Source: Lentisalinibacter orientalis (GTDB taxonomy: Bacteria > Pseudomonadota > Gammaproteobacteria > Steroidobacterales > Woeseiaceae). From it: a DNA stretch of 64,000 nucleotides. The DNA lies in the NCBI RefSeq assembly GCF_040706535.1, contig NZ_JAPDRJ010000004.1:248001-312000 (forward strand). The letters run 5' to 3'. The position numbers were made by a program, and so were the translations under genes. Under the pieces are notes generated by a model. It saw nothing but the letters and a program-made list of their open reading frames with translations, was not told the DNA's origin and did no database searches. This document shows positions 16,839-25,524 of the stretch, in pieces (the stretch's first letter is position 1; each line of letters starts with the position of its first letter).

Positions 16839-19049
16839 ATGATTTTGGCTAAACGGAACAGGAACAGACAAGGCGGCGGACGCCGCCGCAAGAGCGGCCA
16901 GGAAGGCCAGGAGACGAACACCTACCGGCACCCGGTGCCGGACCGGCGGCAGATTCTGGACACGCTGGAGTCGAAGGGGCGGCCCCTGCACTTCGACCAG
17001 ATATCCGAGGCCTTCGGCCTCACCGAGAGCAAGCACCGTCGCGCCCTCGGTGAACGGCTGAAGCGCATGATCACCGGCGGGCAGCTGATTCTGAACCGGA
17101 ATCAGGAATACTGCCTGACAGAGCGGCTGCAGCTGGTGCCCGGCGTGGTCCAGGCGCATCCGGACGGCTTCGGCTTCCTGATCCCGGACGAGGGCGGCGA
17201 GGACGTGTACCTCTCGCCCCGGGAGATGCAGGAGGTCATGCACGACGACCGCATCGCCGTGAAGGTAATCCGGCGCGACCATCGGGGCCGCCCGGAAGGC
17301 AAGGTCATCGAGGTGCTGGAGCACCGCACCCGCGAAATCGCCGGGCAATACATCCGCGAGCGCGGCATCGGGCTGGTGTTGCCCGACAACCCGCGCATCC
17401 AGCAAAGAATACTGATTCCCCGGGAAGAGGCGGCCGGCGCGAAGCACGGCGAGATGGTGGTGGCCGAACTGGTCGACTTCCCGTCCCGCCAGGAGCAGCC
17501 CACCGGCCGCATCACCCGCGTGCTCGGGGCGCCCGGGCAGCGGGGTATGGCCACCGATCTCGCCATCCACGCGCACGGTATTCCCCATCAATGGCCGGCC
17601 GGAGTGCGTGAGGAGGAGAAGGCCTTCGGCAAACACGTGCCGGCTTCGGCCAAAGAGGGACGGCGCGACCTGCGCGATCTGCCGCTGGTCACTATCGACG
17701 GCGCCGATGCCAGGGACTTCGACGACGCCGTCTTCTGCGAGCCGGTGGAGAACGGCTGGCGTCTGCTGGTGGCCATCGCGGACGTGGGCCACTACGTCGC
17801 GCGCGGCTCGGATATCGACCGGGAGGCGACCAAGCGCGGCACGTCGGTCTATTTCCCGGACCGGGTGGTGCCCATGCTGCCGACGGTGCTGTCCAACGGG
17901 CTGTGCTCGCTGAATCCCAAGGTGGACCGGCTCTGCCTGGTCTGCGAGATGATCGTGGGGCCCGGCGGCAAGGTGCGCCGCTCGACGTTCTACGAGGGAC
18001 TGATGCGCTCCGCCGCCCGGCTCACTTACGAGCAGGTGGGCAACCTGATCGAGGGCGCGACGCCCCGCGATGCCGGGGTGCGCGACGAGATCGTGCCGCA
18101 CATCCGCAACCTGCACGACCTCTACCGGGCCTTCGCGAAGGCCCGGGCCCGGCGCGGCGCGCTGGAGCTCGACATCCCGGCCGTCAGGATCGAGCTGGAC
18201 GAGGGCGGCGAGATCGAGGCGATCCGGGCCTTCGAGCGCAACGACGCGCACCGGCTCATCGAGGAGTGCATGATCGCGGCCAATGTCGAAGCCGCGAAGT
18301 ATCTGCGCCGATACAAGGTGCCGACGCTGTTCCGCGTCCACGCAAAGCCGGATCCGGAGAAATTCCAGGACTTCCGCGAGTACCTCCTCGGCCTGGGGCT
18401 GAAGGTGCCGCATCCCGAACACGTGGAGGCGAAGGACTTCGGCAAGCTGATGCAGGAGGTCCAGGACCGGCCCGACTCCCAGGCCATATCCATGGCGCTG
18501 CTGCGCTCCATGGCCCATGCCGAGTACACGCCGGAGAACATCGGCCACTTCGGCCTTGCCCTGAACGCCTACGCCCACTTCACCTCGCCGATCCGCCGTT
18601 ACCCGGACCTGCTGGTGCATCGGGCCATCAAGCATCTCGCGAACGGCGGCAAGCCGAAGGCGTTCCCCTACGAGCGGGGCGACATGGAGCGGCTGGGGCA
18701 GCTCACCTCGGCCCACGAGCGCCGGGCCGAGGACGCCACCCGGGAGGTCGAGGCCTGGCTGAAGTGCCAGTTCATGGAAGACAAGATCGGCAACCGATAC
18801 GAGGGCGTGGTGACGGGCGTGACCCACTTCGGCCTGTTCGTGCAGATCCCCGAGTACCAGATCGACGGCCTGGTGCACGTCTCCACCCTCGGCAACGACT
18901 ACTACGAATACGACGCGGGCTCCCAGCGCCTGGTCGGCAGTCGCAGCGGCAAGGCGTACGCCCTCGGCGACGAGCTGCCGGTGACCGTCAACCGGGTCGA
19001 CATGGATACCCGGCGCATCGACTTCCGGCTCGCCGACGGCGGTGACTAG
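16839..19049 (+). CDS. rnr: Ribonuclease R (3'-5' exoribonuclease)
   Basis: About 736 residues. An N-terminal basic tail and winged-helix-like segment (residues 30-90) are followed by two cold-shock domains, then the RNB catalytic domain with IDGADARDFDDAV (metal-binding Asp cluster) and the conserved SPIRRYPDLLVHR, and an S1 domain near the end (GVVTGVTHFGLFVQIPE). It degrades structured RNA processively in the cytosol. ATG 16839 directly abuts an AAGGA, too close to be its ribosome site; TTG 16845 (reading AKRNRNRQ) has ideal spacing and may be the real start. The last 8 bases overlap rlmB, as in the common rnr-rlmB operon. Confidence 0.96.
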   Translation: MILAKRNRNRQGGGRRRKSGQEGQETNTYRHPVPDRRQILDTLESKGRPLHFDQISEAFGLTESKHRRALGERLKRMITGGQLILNRNQEYCLTERLQLVPGVVQAHPDGFGFLIPDEGGEDVYLSPREMQEVMHDDRIAVKVIRRDHRGRPEGKVIEVLEHRTREIAGQYIRERGIGLVLPDNPRIQQRILIPREEAAGAKHGEMVVAELVDFPSRQEQPTGRITRVLGAPGQRGMATDLAIHAHGIPHQWPAGVREEEKAFGKHVPASAKEGRRDLRDLPLVTIDGADARDFDDAVFCEPVENGWRLLVAIADVGHYVARGSDIDREATKRGTSVYFPDRVVPMLPTVLSNGLCSLNPKVDRLCLVCEMIVGPGGKVRRSTFYEGLMRSAARLTYEQVGNLIEGATPRDAGVRDEIVPHIRNLHDLYRAFAKARARRGALELDIPAVRIELDEGGEIEAIRAFERNDAHRLIEECMIAANVEAAKYLRRYKVPTLFRVHAKPDPEKFQDFREYLLGLGLKVPHPEHVEAKDFGKLMQEVQDRPDSQAISMALLRSMAHAEYTPENIGHFGLALNAYAHFTSPIRRYPDLLVHRAIKHLANGGKPKAFPYERGDMERLGQLTSAHERRAEDATREVEAWLKCQFMEDKIGNRYEGVVTGVTHFGLFVQIPEYQIDGLVHVSTLGNDYYEYDAGSQRLVGSRSGKAYALGDELPVTVNRVDMDTRRIDFRLADGGD

Positions 19050-19818
19050 CGCCCGCTTCAGCGCCGGCATCCATGCCGTGGCGCGCCTGCTGGAGGAGGA
19101 CCCGGGCCGGGTCCGCCGGCTGCTCGTGGACCGCCGGGTGGACAACGAGCGCATCCGGGGGTTGCTGGAGAGCGCCGGCGCTGCCGGCGTCGCGGTGGAG
19201 CGGGTGGCACGTAACCGGCTGGATGCGCTCGCTGCCGGCACCCGGCATCAGGGCGTGGTGGCGGAACTCCGGGGCGCCTCGTCGCTGGACGAGGCAGCGC
19301 TGCGCACGCTGGTGGAGACGCGTCTGACGGCCGGCGAGACCCTGTTGCTGCTGGTGCTGGACGGGGTGCAGGACCCGCACAACCTGGGCGCCTGCCTGCG
19401 CACGGCGGACGCCGCCGGGGTGGACGCGGTGGTCATCCCGCGCCGCCACGCCGCCGGCATCACGCCGGCGGTCCGGAAGGTGGCGACGGGCGCGGCCGAG
19501 TCCGTGCCGCTGGCCCGGGTGGAACGCCTGCCGCGGGTGATCGACTGGCTGCACGACTACGGGGTGCGCGTGATCGGCACCGCGGACGGCGCCGAGGCCG
19601 GCCTCTACGACACGGACCTCACCGGTCCGGTCGCCCTCGTGCTGGGCGGCGAGGAGCGGGGCATGGCGGCGGCGGTCGCGGAGCGCTGTGATGCGGTGAT
19701 CGCGATCCCGATGGCTGGCAGCGTGGAGAGCCTGAACGTGTCCGTGGCGGCCGGGGTGTGCCTGTACGAGGCCTGTCGGCAGCGCCGCTCGATTGCGTCC
19801 GAGCCGGGGCTCGGTTAA
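19042..19818 (+). CDS. rlmB: 23S rRNA (guanosine-2251-2'-O)-methyltransferase
   Basis: 258-residue SPOUT methyltransferase starting at GTG 19042 inside the end of rnr. The N-terminal L30e-like substrate-binding domain is followed by the SpoU knot motifs: NLGACLRTADAAGVDAVVIP, LVLGGEERGM and IPMAGSVESLNVSVAAGVCLYE. It transfers a methyl group from S-adenosylmethionine to the 2'-OH of G2251 in the peptidyl-transferase loop. Length is normal for the family (about 245 in E. coli). The gene order rnr-rlmB supports the assignment to RlmB rather than another SpoU protein. Confidence 0.95.
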   Translation: MTSARFSAGIHAVARLLEEDPGRVRRLLVDRRVDNERIRGLLESAGAAGVAVERVARNRLDALAAGTRHQGVVAELRGASSLDEAALRTLVETRLTAGETLLLLVLDGVQDPHNLGACLRTADAAGVDAVVIPRRHAAGITPAVRKVATGAAESVPLARVERLPRVIDWLHDYGVRVIGTADGAEAGLYDTDLTGPVALVLGGEERGMAAAVAERCDAVIAIPMAGSVESLNVSVAAGVCLYEACRQRRSIASEPGLG

Positions 19819-19821
19819 TAT
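19793..19821 (+). promoter_or_regulatory. Candidate promoter of the rpsF operon
   Basis: TTGCGT (19793-19798) and TAATAT (19816-19821) are 17 bases apart, overlapping the end of rlmB. Matches are 3/6 and 4/6 to sigma-70 consensus. The 82 bases that follow would form the rpsF leader. Confidence 0.3.
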
Positions 19822-19860
19822 TCGCGGCCCGCCTGAGCGCGGGAATCCACATAACCTCTT

Positions 19861-19882
19861 GCCGCACCGGAAGGCGGGCGGC
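19861..19882 (+). promoter_or_regulatory. Possible S6:S18 autoregulatory hairpin in the rpsF leader
   Basis: GCCGC (19861-19865) can pair with GCGGC (19878-19882), enclosing ACCGGAAGGCGG. A hairpin with an unpaired CCG is the known hallmark of the S6:S18 feedback site found in rpsF leaders of many bacteria. The fold here was drawn by hand and is not unique. Confidence 0.25.
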
Positions 19883-19903
19883 TGTAATCCGAAAGGGGAT
19901 ACG

Positions 19904-20461
19904 ATGAGACACTACGAGATCGTGTTTCTGGTCCACCCTGACCAGAGCGAACAGGTACCGGCCATGGTGGAACGGTACGAGAGCATGATCACCGACGGCG
20001 GCGGCAATATTCATCGCCTCGAAGACTGGGGCCGTCGCCAGCTCGCCCATCCCATCGCCAAGGCCCACAAGGCCCACTACGTGCTGATGAACATCGAGTG
20101 CGCCAGGGAGACGCTCGATGAGCTCACCGGTGCGTTCAAGTTCAACGACGCGGTGCTGCGCCACCTCGTGATCAAGCGCGACAAGGCCGTCACCGAGGCC
20201 TCGCCGATGGCCAAGGCCGTCGAGGACGAGAAGGCCAAGGAGCGCGAGGCCCAGCGTCGTCGCGACGCCCGCGCCGAGGCCGAGGCCCGCGCCCGGACCG
20301 CCGAGGAGGACGAGAAGGCCGAGGACGAGCAACCGGAAGAGGAAGAGGGCGAGTCTGAGGAGGCGAGCGCGGAACCGGCCTCTGCCGATGAGAGCGGCGA
20401 GGAAGCCGCCCCGGAGACGTCCACAGAAGACAGCGAGACGGCGAAAGCCGGCTCCGCCTGA
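19904..20461 (+). CDS. rpsF: 30S ribosomal protein S6 with a long acidic tail
   Basis: 185 residues; the first 100 are a normal S6 (MRHYEIVFLVHPDQSEQVP, HKAHYVLMNIECA, VLRHLVIKRDKAVTEASP). S6 binds 16S rRNA with S18 on the 30S platform. The remaining 85 residues are a low-complexity tail: first alternating Arg/Glu/Ala (residues about 105-130), then almost purely Glu/Asp/Ala/Ser. E. coli S6 ends with a short Glu tail added by RimK, but this tail is encoded and far longer. A GAAAGGGGA ribosome site precedes ATG 19904. rpsR follows 14 bases later. Confidence 0.96.
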   Translation: MRHYEIVFLVHPDQSEQVPAMVERYESMITDGGGNIHRLEDWGRRQLAHPIAKAHKAHYVLMNIECARETLDELTGAFKFNDAVLRHLVIKRDKAVTEASPMAKAVEDEKAKEREAQRRRDARAEAEARARTAEEDEKAEDEQPEEEEGESEEASAEPASADESGEEAAPETSTEDSETAKAGSA

Positions 20462-20475
20462 ACAGGAGTTTTGCC

Positions 20476-20700
20476 ATGAGTCGCTATTCCCGCCGGCGCA
20501 AGTACTGCCGTTTCACCGCCGAAGGCATCGAAGAGATCGACTACAAGGACATCGGCCTGCTGAAGAGCTTCATCACGGAGACGGGCAAGATCGTCCCCAG
20601 CCGGATCACCGGCACGAAGTCTCATTACCAGCGGCAGCTGTCCACCGCCGTGAAGCGCGCCCGCTACCTGGCGCTGCTGCCTTACACCGACCGTCACTGA
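20476..20700 (+). CDS. rpsR: 30S ribosomal protein S18
   Basis: 74 residues, normal for S18. The pattern YSRRRKYCRFTAEGIEEIDYKD, followed by LLKSFITETGKIVPSRITGT and the basic C-terminal helix QRQLSTAVKRARYLALLPYTDRH, is diagnostic. Cys near residue 11 is typical of the common S18 form. It pairs with S6 on the small subunit. ACAGGAG precedes the ATG; it is the second gene of the rpsF operon. Confidence 0.98.
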   Translation: MSRYSRRRKYCRFTAEGIEEIDYKDIGLLKSFITETGKIVPSRITGTKSHYQRQLSTAVKRARYLALLPYTDRH

Positions 20701-20747
20701 CGGCCGGGCCGCCGGCCTCTGCGAGCACAAGGCCGGCGGCGGGTCTC

Positions 20748-21641
20748 ATGCGACAGATCGCTGTCTGGATTACGGCCCGCTTCCATCGTGCGGTGCTGGT
20801 GATCGCGGCGCTGTTCCCGGTGCTGCCGGTGCTGAGCGGAGCGACGACCGTGCTGACGGTGCTTGCCCGGGGCCTGCGCGAGGGAGTTGCCGCGGCGGTG
20901 CTGGCTTCGGTGCTCCTGATCGCCGCCGTCGCGTTGATGCAGGACTTCCAGATGTCCCTCGTGTGGTATCTGGCGCTGGTGCAGGGCGGCAGTCTGGCCG
21001 CCGTCTGGCTGCTGGTCTCCACCCGCTCGCTCACGCTCACGGCGCAGGCGCTCGCGGTCCTGATGCTGGTGGGTGTCGGCGTGTTCTACGCACGGGTGGA
21101 CGACGTGGCCGGCTTCTGGCGGCCGTTCCTGGAACAGTTCGCCGGCAATATCTCCGAGGCCGGCGGCATGGCCATGGACGCCTCGGCATTCGTGGCGACC
21201 GCCCAGGTGCTGATCACCGGGCTGGCGTTCGGCATGACCTGGGTCGGCACGATGCTGGTGATCCTGCTGGGCTACGCGCTGTACGCGCTGCTGCCGGAGC
21301 GCGAGCCTGTATTCGGCCGCTTCCGGGAGCTGAATCTGGGGCGCACGCTGGCGCTGGCCACTGCCGTCATCAGCGTGGCGGCGACGCTGACCGGCTCGCC
21401 CTGGCTGGTGAATTCGGCGCTGGCGCTGCTGGTGGCGTTCGTCGTGCAGGGCCTCGCGCTGGTGCACGGCCTGTTCGTGGCCCGGCAGTGGCCGCCGGCG
21501 CTGCTGATCGTGATATATGTACTGGCGATACTGCCGTCGCCGGTCTCCGGTGCCGTCATCGGGATGCTGTCCCTGGGCGGCTACCTCGACGCCTGGATAG
21601 ACGTCCGCCGGCGCGTGCCGGCCGTCTCCGGGAGCGAATGA
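20748..21641 (+). CDS. DUF2232-type multipass membrane protein
   Basis: 297 residues with about seven to eight hydrophobic helices and little else. It lies between rpsR and rplI, exactly where many gammaproteobacteria carry a DUF2232 membrane protein, and its pattern (ATTVLTVLARGLREGVAAAVLASV in the first half; VGTMLVILLGYALYALLPE mid-way) fits. Function unknown; no catalytic motif is visible. ATG 20748 has no strong ribosome site, and the gene probably depends on read-through from rpsR. Some family members have been compared to S-component or permease-like proteins, but nothing here decides that. Confidence 0.85.
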   Translation: MRQIAVWITARFHRAVLVIAALFPVLPVLSGATTVLTVLARGLREGVAAAVLASVLLIAAVALMQDFQMSLVWYLALVQGGSLAAVWLLVSTRSLTLTAQALAVLMLVGVGVFYARVDDVAGFWRPFLEQFAGNISEAGGMAMDASAFVATAQVLITGLAFGMTWVGTMLVILLGYALYALLPEREPVFGRFRELNLGRTLALATAVISVAATLTGSPWLVNSALALLVAFVVQGLALVHGLFVARQWPPALLIVIYVLAILPSPVSGAVIGMLSLGGYLDAWIDVRRRVPAVSGSE

Positions 21642-21692
21642 ATCTGGTAACGTAGGCTGCCTGGCGCAGCACTCTGACAACGGGTGAACGGA

Positions 21693-22169
21693 ATGGAAGT
21701 GATACTGCTCGAGAAGATCGAAAACCTCGGCACCATCGGCGACAAGGTGACCGTGAAGTCCGGCTACGGCCGCAACTACCTGCTGCCGCAGGGCAAGGCG
21801 ACGCTGGCCACGAAGGCGAACGTGGCGAAGTTCGAGGCCATGCGCGCGGAGCTGGAGAAGCAGGCCGCCGACGAGCTGGACGCCGCCAAGGCGCGGGCGG
21901 AGAAGCTCGCCGACATGCGCGTCGAGATCCCGGCCAAGGTGGGTCCGGAAGGCAAGCTGTTCGGCTCGGTGGGCACGGTCGAGATCGCCGACGCGGTGAC
22001 CGCGAAGGGTGTGGAGATCGAGCGCGCCGAGGTGCGGCTGCCGGAAGAGGGCCCGTTGCGCGAGGCGGGCGAGCACACCATCGGTGTGCACCTGCACGCC
22101 GACGTCGACGTCGAGATCACCGTGGTGGTGGTACCGGAGGAGCCGGAGACCGGCGCGCCGGGCGCGTAA
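21693..22169 (+). CDS. rplI: 50S ribosomal protein L9
   Basis: 158 residues starting MEVILLEKIENLGTIGD, the invariant L9 N-terminus, which fixes the start at ATG 21693 rather than the upstream GTG 21684. GYGRNYLLPQGKA follows at about residue 25 and is the rRNA-binding surface. The long connecting helix and C-terminal domain (GKLFGSVGTVEIADAV) are complete. About eight extra acidic residues end the protein. It binds 23S rRNA at the base of the L1 stalk. Confidence 0.98.
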   Translation: MEVILLEKIENLGTIGDKVTVKSGYGRNYLLPQGKATLATKANVAKFEAMRAELEKQAADELDAAKARAEKLADMRVEIPAKVGPEGKLFGSVGTVEIADAVTAKGVEIERAEVRLPEEGPLREAGEHTIGVHLHADVDVEITVVVVPEEPETGAPGA

Positions 22170-22214
22170 CTGCCCCAGGCAGCAGCGGTCAGCGAGGTCG
22201 GCGACGCAATTTCA

Positions 22215-23609
22215 ATGGTCCGGGCACTGGAAGAGCAGGAGGCACGCGAGGCGGCGGAGACGCGACTGCGCACGCCGCCCCACAGCATGGAGGCCGAGCA
22301 GTCACTGCTCGGCGGTCTGATGCTGGACAATGCCGCCTGGGACAAGGTGGCGGACATCATTACGGCGCAGGATTTCTACCGCAAGGACCACCAGCTCATC
22401 TTCGACGCCATCGGGCGTCTGTCCGAAAGCGGCCAGCCCTCCGACGCGGTGACGCTGCATGAGCACCTGGACAACCGGGGCGAGCTGGCCAGGGTCGGCG
22501 GCCTCGACTACCTGGCCACGCTGGCCAACGAGACGCCGAGCTCGGCCAACGTGCGCGCATACGCGGAGATCCTGCGCGAGCGCTCCGTGCTGCGCCAGCT
22601 GATCTCGGCCGGCAACGAGATCGCGGGGAGCGCGTTCACCACGGAAGGGCGCACGGCCGGCGAACTGGTGGACGATGCCGAGCGCCGGGTCTTCGAGATC
22701 GCGGAACAAGGCTCCCGGCGGGGCGGTTTCAAGAGCCTGAAGTCCATCCTGCCGGAGACCATCGACCGGATCGACATGCTGCATCAGTCGGACGGCGATA
22801 TCACCGGCATCTCCTCCGGCTACACCGAGTTCGACAAGTTGACCGCGGGCCTGCAGAACGGCGATCTGATCATCGTCGCCGGCCGCCCGTCGATGGGGAA
22901 GACGACCTTCGCCATCAACATCGCTGAAAATGCCGCCATCGGCGCGAAAGTGCCGACCGCCATCTACTCCATGGAGATGAGCGCCGATCAGCTCGCCTTC
23001 CGCATGATCTCCTCGCTCGGCCGGGTGGACCAGAGCCATCTGCGCACGGGCCGCTTCCCCGACGAGGACTGGTCCCGCATCAACACGGCCGTGCAGCTGA
23101 TGTCCGACGCGCCGATCTTCATCGACGACACTCCTGCCCTGTCGCCCACCGAGATGCGGGCCCGTGCCCGGCGGCTGAAACGCGAGCACGGCCTCGGCCT
23201 GGTCGTGGTGGACTATCTGCAGCTGATGCAGGTGCCGGGCAACAAGGAGAATCGGGCCACCGAGATCTCGGAGATCTCCCGCTCCCTGAAGGCGCTGGCC
23301 AAGGAGCTGTCCGTGCCCGTCATCGCGCTCTCGCAGCTCAACCGCAGCGTCGAGCAGCGCCAGGACAAGAAGCCGGTGATGTCTGATCTGCGCGAGTCCG
23401 GCGCCATCGAGCAGGACGCGGACATCATCTGCTTCATCTACCGGGACGAAGTCTACGATGCCGACTCGCCGCGCAAGGGCATCGCCGACATCACCATCGC
23501 CAAGCAGCGCAACGGCCCCACGGGCGACTTTCCGCTCACCTTCCTGGGGCGCTTCACCAAGTTCGAAAACTGGGCGCCTGACGCCTGGGGCGACGGACCG
23601 TATCAGTGA
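22215..23609 (+). CDS. dnaB: Replicative DNA helicase
   Basis: 464 residues. The N-terminal domain begins after residue 20 (PPHSMEAEQSLLGGLMLDNAAWD). The RecA-like motor domain has ITGISSGYTEFDKLTAGLQNGDLIIVAGRPSMGKTTFA, interrupted here, with Walker A GRPSMGKT; Walker B is LVVVDYLQLM; and SDLRESGAIEQDADII is the sensor region. It unwinds DNA at the fork as a hexamer. No intein insertion is seen, though this is a common intein site. It lies between rplI and alr, a conserved order. Confidence 0.98.
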   Translation: MVRALEEQEAREAAETRLRTPPHSMEAEQSLLGGLMLDNAAWDKVADIITAQDFYRKDHQLIFDAIGRLSESGQPSDAVTLHEHLDNRGELARVGGLDYLATLANETPSSANVRAYAEILRERSVLRQLISAGNEIAGSAFTTEGRTAGELVDDAERRVFEIAEQGSRRGGFKSLKSILPETIDRIDMLHQSDGDITGISSGYTEFDKLTAGLQNGDLIIVAGRPSMGKTTFAINIAENAAIGAKVPTAIYSMEMSADQLAFRMISSLGRVDQSHLRTGRFPDEDWSRINTAVQLMSDAPIFIDDTPALSPTEMRARARRLKREHGLGLVVVDYLQLMQVPGNKENRATEISEISRSLKALAKELSVPVIALSQLNRSVEQRQDKKPVMSDLRESGAIEQDADIICFIYRDEVYDADSPRKGIADITIAKQRNGPTGDFPLTFLGRFTKFENWAPDAWGDGPYQ

Positions 23610-24712
23610 GGGCGACGGCCTGCGCGCGGGTGCATACCGGCGCACTCAGGCACAACCTGGCCGAGCTGAAGAGACGCGCACCAGACTACCGGGTGATGGC
23701 CGTCATCAAGTCGAACGGCTACGGCCACGGGCTGGTGGCGGCCGCTACGGCGCTCGACGCGGCCGACGCCTTCGCGGTGGCCCGCATGGAGGAGGCGCTG
23801 CGGCTGCGTGAGGCCGGCATCGACAAGCCCCTGGTGCTGCTGGAGGGCGTATTCGACACCCACGACCTGACGCTCGCGAGGGCGCAGCGGCTCGAGCTGG
23901 TGGTCCATAGTGGCGAGCAGGTCGGGCTGCTGAGCGGCGCGTCGCCGGAGCTGCCCCTGACGGTGTGGCTGAAGGTGGACACCGGGATGCACCGGCTCGG
24001 CATCGACCCGGCACAGGTGCCGGAGGCGGTGCGCGCCCTGCGGGCTTCGCCCGCGGTGGCCGAGCTCAGGCTCATGACCCATTTCGCCCAGGCCGAGCGG
24101 CTGGAAGACGGAATGACACCGGCACAGATCCGTTCCCTGCAGGCGGCCGCCGACGGCTTCGACGGCGCGGTCACCCTGGCCAACTCCGCGGCCATCCTGG
24201 GCTGGAAGCCGGACCTGGACGCCGTGGCGGCAGACCATCCGGGGTTCGGTCCCGCCTGGATCCGGCCCGGTATCTGCCTGTACGGCATATCCCCGTTCGC
24301 CGACGAGACGGGCGCGGAGCTCGGCCTCGAACCCGCCATGGAGTTCCTCTCCACGCTGATCGCGGTCAAGCCGGTGGCCGCCGGCGAGCGGATCGGCTAC
24401 GGCGGGCGCTACCGGGCGGAGCGCGACATGCGCCTCGGCATCGCGGCCGTCGGCTACGGCGACGGCTATCCCTGGTGCATGCCCGACGGCGCCCCGGTGC
24501 TGGTGGCCGGCCGGCGCGCGCCCATCGCCGGGCGTGTGTCGATGGACATGATCACCGTCGATCTCAGCGATCTGCCCGAGGCGGTGGTGGGCGACGAGGT
24601 GACGCTGTGGGGCAGGGGGCTGCCCGTCGAGGAGGTGGCCCGCTACGCCGGCACGATCCCCTACGAGCTGGTCTGCCGGGTCACGGAGCGGGTGATCAAG
24701 GTCACCGAATAG
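23606..24712 (+). CDS. alr: Alanine racemase
   Basis: 368 residues from GTG 23606, overlapping the dnaB stop (GTGA). The PLP-binding Lys is K35 in VIKSNGYGHG, and the catalytic Tyr of the opposite face is Y265 in IGYGGRYRAERDM. KVDTGMHRLG and MTHFAQAE are further family motifs. It interconverts L- and D-alanine for peptidoglycan synthesis in the cytosol. Length and motif spacing match the family. The gene order dnaB-alr is conserved in many gammaproteobacteria. Confidence 0.97.
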   Translation: MRATACARVHTGALRHNLAELKRRAPDYRVMAVIKSNGYGHGLVAAATALDAADAFAVARMEEALRLREAGIDKPLVLLEGVFDTHDLTLARAQRLELVVHSGEQVGLLSGASPELPLTVWLKVDTGMHRLGIDPAQVPEAVRALRASPAVAELRLMTHFAQAERLEDGMTPAQIRSLQAAADGFDGAVTLANSAAILGWKPDLDAVAADHPGFGPAWIRPGICLYGISPFADETGAELGLEPAMEFLSTLIAVKPVAAGERIGYGGRYRAERDMRLGIAAVGYGDGYPWCMPDGAPVLVAGRRAPIAGRVSMDMITVDLSDLPEAVVGDEVTLWGRGLPVEEVARYAGTIPYELVCRVTERVIKVTE

Positions 24713-24719
24713 GCGGGAC

Positions 24720-25460
24720 TCAGGTCAGGAAGAAGCCCATCTTGACGCCGGCGAGCTGAAGCACGTCGTTGTCGGCCAGCTTGCGGGCCTGGGGCCCGAT
24801 CGACTCCCCGTTGACCCGCGGATAGTCGCCTTCCTTGCCGCTCTCCACGTGCACCACGTAGTAGCCTTCGGCGCGCCGCGTGATGGCAGCCACCTGCACG
24901 CCGGGCCTGCCCAGCGTGGTCAGCGCCTTGGTCAGCTCGAGCTCACGCCCGGCGAACGCGCCCGAGAGCACCTGCAGCTTCGCGGTGGGCAGCGCCGCCG
25001 GCGCCGGCGCCGCGTCAGAGGCGGCCGTGGCCGTGTGGGCCGCTTCGGGCTCCGGCGCGACGCCCGCCGCCTGCTCGACGGCCTTCTGCGCCTCGTCGAT
25101 GCGTTCCGGCCGGTGCTGACTCGGCGGAATCACCATCGTCTTCTCGAATTCGTCCTGTTCCGCCTCGTTGGCCTGCTGGTCCACGAAGCGCAGCTGGTGA
25201 TGACCGATGGTGATGGTGTCGCCGTGCTGAAGCGCGTGCTTCTTGATCAGCTTGCCGTTGACGTACGTGCCGTTGGTGCTGTTCAGGTCCTCGAGGAACG
25301 AGTCGTTGAGGATATTGATGATCAGCGAATGGTGGCCGCTCACCGCCGGGTTGTCGATGCGCACGTCGTTATCGGGCAGCCGCCCGATCGTGTAGCGCTC
25401 CTTGGTCATGTTGTATTCGGCCAGTACCTGGCCGTCCAGACTCAGAATCAACCGTGCCAT
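24720..25460 (-). CDS. FHA-domain protein (two FHA-like modules)
   Basis: 246 residues, cytosolic. Residues about 20-90 form a canonical FHA domain, YTIGRLPDNDVRIDNPAVSGHHS followed by LEDLNSTNGTYVNG, interrupted here, which binds phosphothreonine. Residues 100-160 are an Ala/Pro/Glu-rich linker. Residues 165-246 look like a second, degenerate FHA module (LTTLGRPGVQVAAITRR, PRVNGESIG). It lies 64 bases downstream of a PP2C phosphatase on the same strand, so it likely reads Ser/Thr phosphorylation that the phosphatase removes. No Ser/Thr kinase gene lies beside them. Confidence 0.9.
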   Translation of the reverse strand: MARLILSLDGQVLAEYNMTKERYTIGRLPDNDVRIDNPAVSGHHSLIINILNDSFLEDLNSTNGTYVNGKLIKKHALQHGDTITIGHHQLRFVDQQANEAEQDEFEKTMVIPPSQHRPERIDEAQKAVEQAAGVAPEPEAAHTATAASDAAPAPAALPTAKLQVLSGAFAGRELELTKALTTLGRPGVQVAAITRRAEGYYVVHVESGKEGDYPRVNGESIGPQARKLADNDVLQLAGVKMGFFLT

Positions 25461-25524
25461 TTGCTGTCACTCGCTCCTGCCGATGGTGCAAGACGCCCGA
25501 CGCCCGGGGGCGAAATCCTTGCGA

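Noticed and set aside
16701..19241. Long open frame antisense to rnr
   Set aside because: Shadow of the rnr codon pattern; it also covers tRNA-Leu and lacks any recognisable domain.
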